DNA from: Lolium rigidum
Taxonomy: Eukaryota; Streptophyta; Magnoliopsida; Poales; Poaceae
Assembly: GCF_022539505.1 (NCBI RefSeq)
Contig: NC_061511.1
Location: forward strand, 33,614,620 to 33,678,619
Direction of reading: 5' to 3'
Length of the DNA stretch: 64,000 bases
The notes beneath the pieces are model-generated. The model saw only the letters and a list, made by a program, of their open reading frames with translations, was not told where the DNA came from and ran no database searches. Below are positions 21,580 to 32,203 of this stretch, piece after piece (position 1 is the stretch's first letter; every line of letters starts with the position of its first letter). The translations under genes were made by a program, and so were the position numbers.

Positions 21580-21908
21580 CAGTTCTGGTAAGAAAAAGTC
21601 CGCGTTTAACTTTCCGAACAATGTTTTTGCAACTTTTGGAAAATATGAAAAATTACGAGATCGAAACGGAGTGGAGGAGACGCACGAGGGCGTGCCCCCA
21701 CGGGCCGGCGCGGGCCCCGGCCGGCCGCGCCGCCCGTGAGGAGGGCCCTCGTTGCCCCTCTCCGACTCGGTTCGACCCGGTACTTTCCTTTGGTCGTGAA
21801 ATTTTTTGCTATATAATCCCCGGACCCCGGAGGTCCGTATATTGTTTTCTCGACGTGTTTTGTTTCGAGCTGTTTACGCCGGGATCTCGTCTTTGATCTA
21901 GAAGCACC

Positions 21909-22442
21909 ATGGTCTCCAACAACAAGGACAAGGAGCCTTCGGAGGAAGATATTCAAGATCCCGAGTTGAAAGAAGAAGTCAAGGAGGATGAAGAGGAAGT
22001 TGAGGAAGTTCCGCGAGTACACCCGCGTGCCACCGTCGCAAGCATCGGAGTGGTGTCAAATCCGTTCAACGCCAAGAAAAGCGCACGGATTAGCACCGGA
22101 GGAAGAGTTCCACGTCACTACCTAGCTCCAAGGACATCTCCTCCAGGCACCTACCACCCCTTCCACATTCTAATTCATAATAGTCAAACTGAAAGGGTTC
22201 CCAAAGCAGTGCTGCCCAGCAACTGGGATATAGATCGTTCTAACACTGCAGGAAGGATGAAGCCTGAAGCTGAAGAGTGGGGAAACAACTCTAAGAGTTG
22301 GGACTCGCCGTCGGACGTGCTTCTTAACCGCGTCGAGCACAATTCAGAGATGATCCACAACCTCACGTACAGGATTGATGAGCTAAAGGAGCTTGTTGAG
22401 AAGCTTATCAGGAATTCACCATCTACACCGCCGGAGGAGTAA
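21909..22442 (+). CDS. Extra ORF between pol and 3' LTR of gypsy-A
   Basis: This intact 177-residue frame occupies the place where Athila-type elements have an additional (sometimes called env-like) gene. The N-terminus is acidic (residues 7-40, many Glu/Asp). The middle is basic and proline-rich, and the C-terminus (about 138-170: VLLNRVEHNSEMIHNLTYRI then DELKELVEKLI) has a clear heptad pattern suggesting a coiled coil. There is no signal peptide or transmembrane segment, so nothing supports an envelope function. It is notable that this frame is open although gag-pol is broken. Confidence 0.6.
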   Translation: MVSNNKDKEPSEEDIQDPELKEEVKEDEEEVEEVPRVHPRATVASIGVVSNPFNAKKSARISTGGRVPRHYLAPRTSPPGTYHPFHILIHNSQTERVPKAVLPSNWDIDRSNTAGRMKPEAEEWGNNSKSWDSPSDVLLNRVEHNSEMIHNLTYRIDELKELVEKLIRNSPSTPPEE

Positions 22443-23317
22443 TTCATCATCGGTATTGGCATCCCCTTGGTTTGTTCCAAGCTTGGGGGAGTGCCGTGGT
22501 ATCACATCATCACTATCTTTTATCTTTTTACTATCAAGTAGTGTCATATCATGAGTAGGGAAGTTATCATATAAGATGTGTTGCGGTATGGAAGTATCTC
22601 TCTTTTAGTTGGTTATCTATGTATCCCTTGGTGTGAGTTATCGTTATGGAATATTAATGAGAAGTCTTATCATTTACATATTGCACATCTTATTTTAGTT
22701 TGCAATATCTATTATATGATTAATCTTGTTGTTAGTATCGGTATCACTTTGGGAGCATTGAGTAAATCTATTTGGTTTTGGCAAACTTAGCATTGGTCAA
22801 TAGCAACAACACCTTGAGTTTAAGTAGAAAAGAGGAAGCACATGTAGATATGTTATTATCTTTCTTGTTAGTTCCTAGCTTAGTATTCTGAAGTTAAAAT
22901 TGTTTGTGCTTACAAGGAAGATGCATGATTGTTTCTATCACATGTATATTTGTTTGTTTCCCTCAACTCTTATGCTTGCTAATTAACCTTGCTAGCCAAA
23001 GACCTGTACCGAGAGGGAATACTTCTCGTGCATCCAAACCCTTAAACCAAACCTATGCCATCAGTGTCCACCATAACTACCTACTATGTGGTATTTCCCT
23101 ACCATTCCAAGTAAATACTTCATGTGCTACCTTTAAACAATTCAAAATTTATTACTTCTTATTTGTGTCAATGTTTTATAGCTCATGAGGAAGTATGTGG
23201 TGTTTTATCTTTCAATCTTGTTAGGCAGCTTCCACTAATGGACTAGTGGTTTCATCCACTTATCCTATAATTTTGCAAAAAGAGCTGGCAACGGGGTTCC
23301 AACAGAACTCAAACGGA

Positions 23318-23417
23318 NNNNNNNNNNNNNNNNNNNNNNNNNNNNNNNNNNNNNNNNNNNNNNNNNNNNNNNNNNNNNNNNNNNNNNNNNNNNNNNNNNN
23401 NNNNNNNNNNNNNNNNN
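23318..23417. other. Assembly gap (100 N)
   Basis: Exactly 100 N replace the last bases of the gypsy-A interior, its polypurine tract and about the first 295 bp of the 3' LTR. The round number marks a gap of unknown size. Confidence 0.98.
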
Positions 23418-24637
23418 CGCGGGCCAAGGCCTAGCCGCGCCGCCTTGTGAGGAGGGGGCCCACAGCCCCCTCTGGCGTCCTCTCCTTCGCGTACATCTTC
23501 GTCCCGAAAACCTAAGCACCGGGGGATAGTCGCGAAGAGTCACAGCCGCCTCTGCGGGGCGGAAAACACCAGAGAGAAAAGAGCTCTCCGGCAGGCTGAA
23601 ATCCGCCAGGGAAATTCCCTCCTGGAGCGGGAAATCGACGCCATCGTCATCGTCATCGAGCTGGACATCATTTCCATCATCATCACCATCATCTCCATCA
23701 TCATCACCGCCATCTCCACCGCTGCACCTCGTCACCGCTGTAACAATTAGGGTTTGATCTTGATTGTTTGATAGGGGAAACTCTCCCGGTGTTGATTTCT
23801 ACTTGTTATTGATGCTATTGAGTGAAACTATTGAACCAAGGTTTATGTTCAGATTGTTATTCATCATCATATCACCTCTGATCATGTTCCATATGATGTC
23901 TCGTGAGTAGTTCGTTTAGTTCTTGAGGACATGGGTGAAGTCTAAATGTTAGTAGTGAATTATGTTGGTTAGTATTCAATATTATGATATTTAAGTTGTG
24001 GTGTTATTCTTCTAGTGGTGTCATGTGAACGTCGACTACATGATACTTCACCATTTATGGGCCTAGGGGAATGCATCTTGTATTCGTTTGCTAATTGCAG
24101 GGTTGCCGGAGTGACAGAAACCTAAACCCCCGTTGGTATATCGATGCAGGAGGGATAGCAGGATCTCAGTGTTTAAGGCTGCGGTTAGATTTATCTTAAT
24201 TACTTTCTTATATTTGCGGATGCTTGCAAGGGGTATAATCACAAGTATGTATTAGTCCTAGGAAGGGCGGTGCATTAGCATAGGTTCACCCACACAACAC
24301 TTATCAAAACAATGAAGATTAATCAGCTATATGAAGCGAAAGCACTAGACTAAATTCCCGTGTGTCCTCAAGAACGTTTGGTCATTATAAGTAAACAAAC
24401 CGGCTTGTCCTTTGTGCTAAAAAGGATTGGGCCACTCGCTGCAATTATTACTCTCGCATTTTACTTACTTGTACTTTATTCATCTGCTATACTAAAACCC
24501 CCTGAATACTTGTTTGTGAGCATTTACAGTGAATCCTTCATCGAAACTGCTTGTCAACACCTTCTGCTCCTCGTTGGGTTCGACACTCTTATTTATCGAA
24601 AGTACTACGATACACCCCCTATACTTGTGGGTCATCA
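23418..24637 (+). repeat. 3' LTR of gypsy-A (first part lost in the gap)
   Basis: It aligns with 8875-10092 base by base with about 20 differences by eye and ends in TCATCA, followed by the GGGCT target duplication. Confidence 0.93.
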
Positions 24638-24642
24638 GGGCT

Positions 24643-26401
24643 TCAAAAAATATCTCCTTCTGTTGTTTGGTAAGAGCGTAGCTGGCAGGCCCTTCAAACT
24701 GCCCTGGATGATTGTCGTTTCGTCCTTTATGACGTTCCTGGTCCTTCCGTGTTTCTGTTGTATCTTTTATCTTCCCATACACGCCCAGAAAACCTAGAAT
24801 ATTCACACAAAGATTCTTGGTTAGGTGCATCACGTCGATTGCAGAGCGGACTTCCAAGACTTTCCAATATTCTAGATCCCAAAAAATAGATTTCTTCTTC
24901 CACATGGGCGCGTGTCCGTCAGCGTGTTTCCAAACAGGTCGACTGCCTGGACCCTTTCCAAAGATAACATTTAAATCCTTGACCATGTCAAATATATCAG
25001 CACCACTACGGGGGACAGGCTTCGGATGGTGGTCTGCCTCGCCATTGAAATGCTTGCCTTTTTTCCTTTAAGGCATGCTTGCGAGGAAGGAAACGACGAT
25101 TGTACGGGTACACAACTTTTATGTTTTTCCCAAATATCTACTTTCAGTCTCATCTAAACAGTGTGTGCATGCATTGTATCCTTTGTTAGTCTGTCCTGAA
25201 ATGTTACTAAGAGCAGGCCAATCATTGATGGTTACGAATAGTAACGCTCGTAGGTCAAATTCTAGCTCGGTGTGCTCATCCCACACACGTACACCTGGTT
25301 TAGCCCACAACTCCAAAAGTTCATCAACTAATGGCCTTAGGTACACATCAATGTCGTTGTCGGGTTGCTTTGGGTCTTGGATAAGCACTGGCATCATAAT
25401 GAACTTCCGCTTCATGCACAACCAAGGAGGAAGGTTGTAGATACATACAGTCACGGGCCAGGTGCTGTGACTGCAGCTCTGCTCTCCAAAAGGATTCATG
25501 CCATCTGTACTTAGACCAAACCATAAGTTCCTTGCCTCACCTGAAAAATCCGGGAACTCTCTCCCGATGTTTCTCCACTGCCGACCATCAGCGGGGTGCC
25601 TCAACATCGTGTCTTTCTTACGTTCTTCCATGTGCCATCGCAACAACTTAGCATGCTCTTTGTTTCTGAACAAACGTTTCAGCCGTGGTATTATGGGAGC
25701 ATACCACATCACCTTCACAGGAACCCTATTCCTGGGTGGCTCGTCCTCAACATCACCAGGATCATCTTTTCTGGTCTTATACCGCAATGCACCACATATC
25801 GGGCATTTATTCAAATTCTCGTACTTCTCACCGCGGTAGAGGATACAGTCATTAATGCATGCATGTATCTTCTGCACATCTAATCCTAGAGGGCAGACAA
25901 GCTTCTTTGCTTTATACCTACTGACGGGCAATTCGTTATTTCTTGGAAACATCTTCTTTAATATTATCATCAATTTTTCAAATCCCGAGTCAGTCACACC
26001 GTCCTCTGCCTTCCATTTCAGCAATTCCAATATGCTACCCAGCTTTTTCTGCCCATCTTCACAACCTGGGTACAACAATTTGTGGTGGTCCTCTAACCTC
26101 TTGTCGAACTGCAACCTCTCCTTATCTGTGCCACAATCTCTCCTTGCATCAGAAATGGCCCAACGAAGATCATCATCAACAGGATCATCTGGTGCCTGTT
26201 CTTAACCTCCTTCTTCATTGTCTTCCATTGCGGTATCATCGCATTCAGAGAACATAGATCGGTACTGGTCATTGTTATCTTCTTCTTCATCGCCGTCTTC
26301 CATCATAACCCCTTCTTCTCCGTGCTTGGTCCAAACATTATAGCTGGACATGAATCCGAACCAAAGCAGGTGGCTCTTAATGTCTCTTGAGCCAGAGTAA
26401 T
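24643..26401 (-). pseudogene. CACTA-2 TNP2 transposase, central part
   Basis: On the minus strand, after a TAA codon at 26202-26204 that replaces a Glu codon, the frame is open from DDPVDDDLRWAISDARR to TNKGYNACTHCLDETES. It includes the Transposase_21 core: VMWYAPIIPRLKRLFRNKE, LSTDGMNPFGEQSCSHSTWP and LFVTINDWPALSNISGQ. A second open part covers VIFGKGPGSRPVWK, EYWKVLEVRSAIDVMHLTKN and ASYALTKQQKEIFFEAL, where gypsy-A interrupts it. The protein would bind CACTA ends and catalyse transposition; this copy cannot. Confidence 0.85.
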
Positions 26402-28016
26402 CACCAGTAGGAAAAGGATCATCAGTGGCGCACCAAAAATCAATTCTGTGGCGCATGGGCGGTGCGCCACAGAATTATCGCCACAAAAATAAGGTTTCTG
26501 TGGCGCACTGGCCCATGCGCCACAGAAAGTCTTATTTCTGTGGCGCACCGGTGGTGGTGCGCCACAGAATTTTTTTTTGAAATTCAAAAAAAATGGTGGC
26601 CAGATCTAGATCTAGATCTAGATCTTGGGCCGCCGAATTTTTTTAATTTTTTTTTAAAATTTCGATGGAAGGTAGCCGGAGGTGGGTGGGTGGGGGAAGG
26701 AGGAGGACGGCCGGAGGAGGAGGACGGCCCGAGGAGGAGGTGGTGGTGGTGGTGGTGGTGATGGAGGTGGTGGTGGAGGTGTTTGTGGTGGAGGAGGTGG
26801 TGGAGGAAGAGGAGGTGGTGGAGGAAGAGGAGGAGGTGGTCGCCGAAGGAGGAGGAGAAGGTCGTCGTCGCCGGAGTAGTAGGAGGAGGAGGCCGGCCGG
26901 AGGAGGAGGAGGAGGAGAAGGTCGTCGTCGCCGGAGTAGGTCACCGGAGTAGGAGGAGGAGGCCGGCCGGAGGAGGAGGAGGAGGTCACCGGAGTAGGAG
27001 GTGGTCGCCGGAGTAGGATGCCGGCCCCGGAGGAGGTGGTGGTGGTGGTGGAGGAGGAGGAGGCCGACCGGAGGAGGTGGTGTCGGTGGTGGTGGTGGTG
27101 GTGGTGGAGGAGGAGAAGGAGGAGGAGGAGAAGTGGAGGAGAAGTTTGCATCCAAAGAGGAGAAGTGAGGAGAAGTGGAGGAGTAGTGAGGAGAAGTGGA
27201 GGAGGGCGGCAGAAAATTCAAATTTTGGACGTTAATTCTGTGGCGCATGGGCACTAGGTGCGCCACAGATTTTTTTTTCTTTTTTTGTATTTTGCAGCAA
27301 GAAAACATTAACTGGCCGTAACTTTTTACTCGTTTCGAATTTGGCCATTCTAAAAATTGTCCAACCGGGCAAGCCCGGGTGAATTCGGATGTAGAATTTT
27401 CGTGGGAACATTTTGATATATTGTGCGTTTTTTCGAGTTCGTATGCGACCAGAAAACCAGTTTAATGAGTTTGCAACGCAATTTTGCAAAAAAGTCGAAA
27501 TTCATGTTTGTTAAATTTCAATGCTGCTAGATGACATAATACATGGGAATCTCGAAGGATTTTATTTTTTGAAATTTCTATCTATTTCTTTTATTTTTTA
27601 CAGAGGTAAAAAGGCGATCCACGGGAGGGGGGGGGGGATGGAGTTGCGTGGGGAGCCAAAAAAAACATATGTGGCGCACGGAACTCATGTGCGCCACAGA
27701 AATGTGTTGTTTCTATGGCGCACAATCCCACGTGCGCCACAGAAAGTCTTAATTCAGTGGCGCACCAGGACCAGTGCACCACTGAATGTCTTATTTCTGT
27801 GGCGCACGTGGTCCTGTGCGCCACAGAAGTAGTGAAACCAATGATTGGGGCTGGTCCCACCAAGTTTCTGTGACGCATGGATTGTTGGTGCGCCACACAA
27901 TTAAGCTATTTCTGTGGCGCACCGTGCCTGGTGCGCCACAAAACAACTTTCTGTGGCGCATTTTTGGTGGTGCGCCACAGAACTAAGTGCCACCTATAAG
28001 CGTTTTCCTACTAGTG
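26402..28016. mobile_element. CACTA-3: small non-autonomous CACTA element
   Basis: Ends CACCAGTAGGAAAAGG and, reversed, CACTAGTAGGAAAACG are flanked by AAT at 26399-26401 and 28017-28019. Sub-terminal TGTGGCGCAC units occur in direct and inverted orientation at both sides (26425-26570 and 27240-27980). It has no transposase. It inserted into exon sequence of the CACTA-2 transposase between the codons for NEKD and YSGSRD. Confidence 0.92.
26690..27200. repeat. GGA/GGT-rich purine-biased tract in CACTA-3
   Basis: A long purine-rich stretch of GGA, GGT and GGAG units includes local tandem copies of a GGAGGAGG...CACCGGAGTAGG unit. It opens proline- or glycine-rich frames on both strands, which I do not consider genes. 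Confidence 0.85.
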
Positions 28017-28161
28017 AATCCTTCTCGTTCTTACATTTGAGACATGGACAACACATAAAACCTTGCTTCGACTTGTTGGTCTCGGCCACAAGCAGGAAAG
28101 AATTCACGCCCTCTCTGAAAGCGGGAGCACATCGGTTACCGTACATCCATGGATGACTCAT
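28017..28161 (-). pseudogene. CACTA-2 TNP2 transposase, N-terminal part
   Basis: The start ATG at 28161 gives MSHPWMYGNRCAPAFREGVN and then CCPCLKCKNEKD. This is the transposase-associated N-terminal domain with its C-x2-C cluster (PCLKC). CACTA-3 follows, after which the frame continues at 26401 with YSGSRDIKSHLLWFGF. The homologous N-terminus in CACTA-4 lies at 48727. Confidence 0.8.
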
Positions 28162-28660
28162 CTGCATCATAAGTACCTTTATGTATCAGATGCAATCAGC
28201 TTTGCTAAAGTTAGTATTGTACGGACTGTGTATATACGAGAAAATAGTTGCTAACCTTTTAGGATCAAAAAGAGGAGAAATCTTATCAAATAAAATCAAG
28301 TGGCATCCCTCACAAACATTTCATCAAACACCTCTTGTGCACATGAAGAAAAAATGAGCTAGCATACACCTCCACCATTCACCACCAAGGAAAAAAAATG
28401 TAGGGAGGTGGGGGGGCTGCCTGTGTGTATATCTAGGCCTGGCCCTTTTGTCGCGGGCCGTATTACGACATGCGACAAAAGGAGTGCCAGCAGGCGGCGC
28501 CAACCCTCAGCACCCTTTTGTCGCGGGTCATTATACGGCCCGCGACAAAACGCCCGGACCGCTCCAAAGGGTTTCGGGGCGACCTGGCCAGGCCATTTGT
28601 AGCGGGTGCAGACGCGCCCACGACAAAAGGCTTCCACGAAAGCCCTGTTTTCCACTAGTG

Positions 28661-29130
28661 GGCCGTCGACCGTAGATGATGGAGGAGAGACAGGATATGC
28701 GCCTGAGAGGAGAAGGATGGAGATGAGTGATGGGCCGTCGGTCGGAGAGGAGGGACGAGAGAAGGGAGGCACACCGCAGAGGAGGGAGGAAAGAAGGGAG
28801 GCGCACCGCAGAGGAGGGAGGATAGAAGGATGGGGTGACGGAGAGAGAGGGGGAAGGGCTGCCGGTGATGAGGGAGGGCCGCCAGAAACGGGGGTGGGGG
28901 GAGAGGATGCCGGAGAGGAGGGAGAACTACCAAATAGGAGGGAGGAGAGAAGGGAGGGGCGTCGGAGAGGAGGTAGGAGACGAGGCCGGCAAAGAGAGAG
29001 GAGAGGACTAAGCAGAGAAAGAAGGGAGGTGGATAAAGATAGTGGGGTAGGTGGCCAGTTGTATGAAAATTGGAAGGAAGGAAGCTATGATCCGTTTATA
29101 GGCATCTTTACACCTAGTAAATAATGGTGA
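28661..29130. mobile_element. Right-hand continuation of CACTA-1, purine-rich
   Basis: After the CACTA-2 end the sequence resumes the G/A-rich composition seen just left of 6151. A 37-bp tandem unit (GGGAGGCGCACCGCAGAGG type) repeats near 28755-28830. No CACTA right terminus was found, so the boundary at about 29130 is a guess. The open frame here is repeat-driven. Confidence 0.4.
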
Positions 29131-30103
29131 CCTATTTATAGACATGTCTACATAGTTGAAGGATACAGCGAAAGATATTTTCACCAGGCATGGATGTTAA
29201 CACGATCTACGGACTAGGCCTCCAACAACATGGGTGTCACACAAGATTATTTTTTTCTATATTTCGTCTATATAAACTTTTATGTTTTATTTTACGGTTG
29301 TGTGTATCTTAACTATATATGTAGCGTCCAGGTATAAACTCTCATGAATTGTATCTTCTCGATGTGTTATTTGAATAATAAAGAGTCATTTTATCGAGGA
29401 AGAGAAAAGGTTACGGTATCACCCTTGGTCCAATACTAATATGATTATTTGCAGCATAGCTTGTTCTTTAGTTACATATAGGAAAATCAATTAAAAGATC
29501 ATTGAGCAATACTAAGTTTCCTGTAAAATTTTGTAGGTCCCATACGTTGGAGAAAAAAAACTGTAAGTTTCAATCCTAAAAATCAAACATCCTAATATAA
29601 TTAAATTTTCTAAAAATCATTCGAGTCAAAAAGTCCTTTAACCGATTGATAGTAGAAAAACAGTACCTTTTTTGGCAACTATTATATAGTAACGGTTTTG
29701 CTAGAAATCAGGCGCACGTTGGGTTACCGTTAGATGCGGTCTGCTCCAAGATCCGTGCGCACGGACTGTGGGCTCGTTTGTTTCTTCTCGATGATGTTTG
29801 GTCCGCACAGTCTGTCTTGAGTGGGCTGTGTTCGGGATCTTCTGTGCATGCTGTTTACATGTCTGCACGGTACATGATTCTTTTCTCGTTGCTGCATGGA
29901 GTTCATGGGTCGCACTCTTTTTTTTTCTCTCTATAGTATTTTCCATTTGTTTTCTGACTGTATATTGCTTTAATACTCGTCGATATTTTAAAAAGAACCG
30001 AATGCGTAAATCTATGATTTTGATTTTATTTTCTCTATGTGTAAACATTTAATCTCACGTTGAGTCTTGATTAATTCTTATCTAACCGAGATTCGCTTAA
30101 CAT
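29131..30103. other. Spacer, no gene seen
   Basis: AT-rich sequence with short unsupported frames on both strands. No recognisable repeats or termini. Confidence 0.5.
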
Positions 30104-30800
30104 AGAAAGTACCAGTTACAACTCGTTTGCAACTGAGAACATAGCAGTTCCAATCCATAAGTAACCGGCAAAATAGTAATTGCAACCTGTGCGTAACTAT
30201 ACAAAAATACCAGTTGCAACCAGTGCGCAACTGACCAGTTGTAACCCATGCGCAACTGGAAAAATAGCAGTTCCAACCCGGTGCGCCATTGGAAAATAGT
30301 AGTTCGAACCCATGCGTAACTGGGAAAATACCAGTTGCAACCCATGTGTAACTAGGAAAATACTAGTTGCAACCCATGCTTAACTAAGAAAATACTAACC
30401 AATACGATTGAGAAAATAGCAGTTGCAACCCGTGTGCAACTGAGAAATTATCATTTGTAACTCGTGCGTAAGTGAGAAATACCAGTTGCATCATATGCAC
30501 AACTAAAAAAAAATACCAACCAATGCACAAATGGGGAAATAGCAGTTACAACCCATGCGCAAGTGAGAGCAAATCAATTGCGATCCGTGCGCAACTTAGA
30601 AAATACTAGTTGCAACATGTGTGCAAGTGAGAAAAACATGTTGCAAACCATGTACAACTGAGAAAATAGCAGTTATAACTCATGTGAAACTAGTGCAACT
30701 GAGAAAAAAAACTAGTTGAAACCCATTTTCTGCTGTGAAAGTAGCAGTTTTGTAACCCATACGCAACTGAGAAAATACGAGTTACAATCCATGTGTATGA
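30104..30800. repeat. 32-bp minisatellite with self-complementary monomers
   Basis: About 20 degenerate copies of a unit like GAAAATACCAGTTGCAACCC...CGCAACTGA lie head to tail. Each unit contains AGTTGC and GCAACT, separated by about 9 bases, so every monomer is an imperfect inverted repeat. Some copies are shortened by 8-10 bases. Confidence 0.85.
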
Positions 30801-31137
30801 CGCTATTTCGAGGCTACTATTCAAAAATCTGACTAATCTCATGTCCAAATACATCAATTGGCTGGACAAAATGACGCATCAAAGCTTGTAGAAAAGAAAC
30901 ATACAAGCCTGGTCAAAATTTTCTAACAAACAGGCCCACTCAAACACATGGGCACATGGGCAGAACAACTAGCCCAACACAACGCACTAGGTACGTGGGA
31001 TTAACGAGAGAGTACAAGGTGATGGTCGGGAGGTCGACTGAGAACTTATTAAATCTCAGTCGCCTGAGACCCAGACGCTCCCAGTAAGTAAAACAGTGCT
31101 AAGATCGGGATACTAACACGTTTCCGTCTAGTAGGAT
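30801..31137. other. Spacer, no gene seen
   Basis: Unremarkable sequence between the minisatellite and the hAT MITE. It contains a phrase AAATCTCAGTCGCCTGAGAC, loosely like the termini of the MITE at 54877. Confidence 0.4.
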
Positions 31138-31669
31138 CAAGGTTTAAAATAGCGCGCTATTTCTCCGCTAATACCACGCAATAGCATATTTGGAGGGTCT
31201 ACGCTAAATTTTAGTATTTTTGCTCGCTATGGCGCTATTTGTGAAATATCATGATATATCGTGCTAAAACTTCATAGCGTTAGCGCGCTATTTTTTCAAG
31301 CTAAGTTGCTTTCACTTTTCGGTGGTAATGAACTACAATATGTTGGTTTCTCTTCTAGATTAAAACTTAATATCGCTAATGCTGATGGTTTTTAATAAAG
31401 AATTTATACTATGTTGTTGTCTTGTGGAATACTGATGTTAGCCTTCTGAAAAATTGGAGATCTATTTGTTGTATGTGGTTATATATGTACGGTTCAGTTA
31501 TTTTTGGACTAAATATCTAACCTTTTTAGCGAAATCCTTTATTTTTAGACTATTTGATATTTTTTTCAAAACGCTATTTGAAATATAGCACGCAATTAGC
31601 ACGATATAGCGTCCATAGCGTTTAAAGGAGACCGACGCTATTTCATTTAGCACGCTATTTTAAACCTTG
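31138..31669. mobile_element. hAT-type MITE with 8-bp target duplication
   Basis: The 532-bp element has inverted ends CAAGGTTTAAAATAGC / GCTATTTTAAACCTTG and repeated internal TAGCGCGCTATTT units near both ends. AGTAGGAT is duplicated at 31130-31137 and 31670-31677; an 8-bp duplication is diagnostic for hAT. No transposase. Confidence 0.9.
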
Positions 31670-31689
31670 AGTAGGATACATAGATTCCG

Positions 31690-31765
31690 AAACCAAAACA
31701 TGCTTAATACTAGTTGAAGTCGAATTCGTAAACACACGGTCGGTGCGTGCGCCTAAAAATACATA
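31690..31765 (+). promoter_or_regulatory. Orphan promoter piece of the four-cysteine family, subfamily B
   Basis: Positions 31735-31766 are identical over 32 bases to 50198-50229, which lies about 120-150 bases before the ATG of the gene at 50350. The preceding AATACTAGTTGAAGTCG resembles 54264-54280 upstream of the gene at 54468. No coding sequence follows; a Helitron-like end begins at 31766. Confidence 0.5.
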
Positions 31766-32060
31766 TCTATACCTAATAATAAAGGAGCTAAGGTTTCTGC
31801 CAGAATTTTCGTCCAACTTTTCGTTGGACAGTTTTACCCTCCCACTAAAATACATAATACTGCAATTGCCATCCTATCCTACGTACCGGTTCGCTAATTT
31901 CCATCACGTTCATGTCGCTTCGTTAGGTGGTCGAGGGCTCTGGGCTCCCGCGTCTTGGAACAGGGCCGCAACTTGGATTTGATATCCACATCATTATGCG
32001 GTGCTGGGTCAACACACGTCGGAATAGTCCCACCTCGCTTGTAAATACGAAGTTCCACCG
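31766..32060 (+). mobile_element. Helitron-like 5' end
   Basis: It starts TCTATACCTAATAATAAAGG directly after an A, as Helitrons do (insertion between A and T). The uninterrupted sequence at 50225-50235 gives the presumed empty site. The following 290 bases, down to the CCCACCTCGCT motif, are the reverse complement of 49893-50182. A 3' CTAG hairpin end was not located, so the class is provisional. Confidence 0.45.
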
Positions 32061-32109
32061 GTTTATATGCCTTAGTTTTCTGGGATAGAACAAGTTGAGT
32101 TGAATAACA

Positions 32110-32203
32110 AGCAGCATCAAATATGGAGCGCAGGAATTGCACACTCGCATACGGGAAAGCAACATCAAATATGGAGTGCAGGAATTTCACACTCGCATAC
32201 GGG
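32110..32203. repeat. 46-bp tandem duplication
   Basis: Two adjacent copies of CATCAAATATGGAGCGCAGG ... CACTCGCATACGGG, with a few differences. Confidence 0.85.

Larger units (their letters stand above)
8581..24637 (+). mobile_element. Gypsy-A: Ty3/gypsy LTR retrotransposon (Athila-like), gag-pol degenerate
   Basis: Both outer boundaries are exact. The 5' LTR begins TGATACGTCC at 8581, the 3' LTR ends GTCATCA at 24637, and GGGCT is duplicated at 8576-8580 and 24638-24642. Internal order is primer site, gag, protease, reverse transcriptase, RNase H, integrase, then an extra ORF before the 3' LTR. The Asp-tRNA-type primer site and the long 3' region with an extra ORF point to the Athila branch (inference). 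Gypsy-B splits the reverse transcriptase. Several frameshifts and stops in gag-pol show that it is dead. By eye the two LTRs differ at roughly 20 places over 1.2 kb. Confidence 0.92.
6154..28660 (-). mobile_element. CACTA-2: En/Spm element with complete termini and two secondary insertions
   Basis: The left end CACTAGTGAAGAACATGCC and the right end (reverse complement CACTAGTGGAAAACAGGGC) match. GGC occurs at 6151-6153 and 28661-28663, a 3-bp target duplication as expected for CACTA transposition. Sub-terminal TTTTGTCGCGGG units lie within about 220 bp of each end. Its genes run on the minus strand: a TNP2-type transposase (28161 down to about 8200) and the remains of the second, Ulp1-like gene (about 8200 to 6800). 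Gypsy-A and CACTA-3 sit inside the transposase. Without them the element would be about 4.8 kb, much shorter than CACTA-4 because of a large internal deletion. Confidence 0.9.

Noticed and set aside
21909..22442. Envelope gene of a retrovirus-like element
   Set aside because: No signal peptide, transmembrane segment or glycoprotein features; only its position is env-like.
26643..27308. Long Pro/Ser-rich and Gly/Arg-rich ORFs on both strands
   Set aside because: Produced by the GGA/GGT tract of CACTA-3; no domain and frames open on both strands.
28606..29124. 172-codon Arg/Glu-rich ORF
   Set aside because: Spans the CACTA-2 terminus and a purine-rich tandem repeat, so it is an insertion artefact.
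30104..30800. Regularly spaced repeats resembling a CRISPR array
   Set aside because: Units are contiguous and degenerate with no unique spacers, in a plant nuclear genome; it is a minisatellite.
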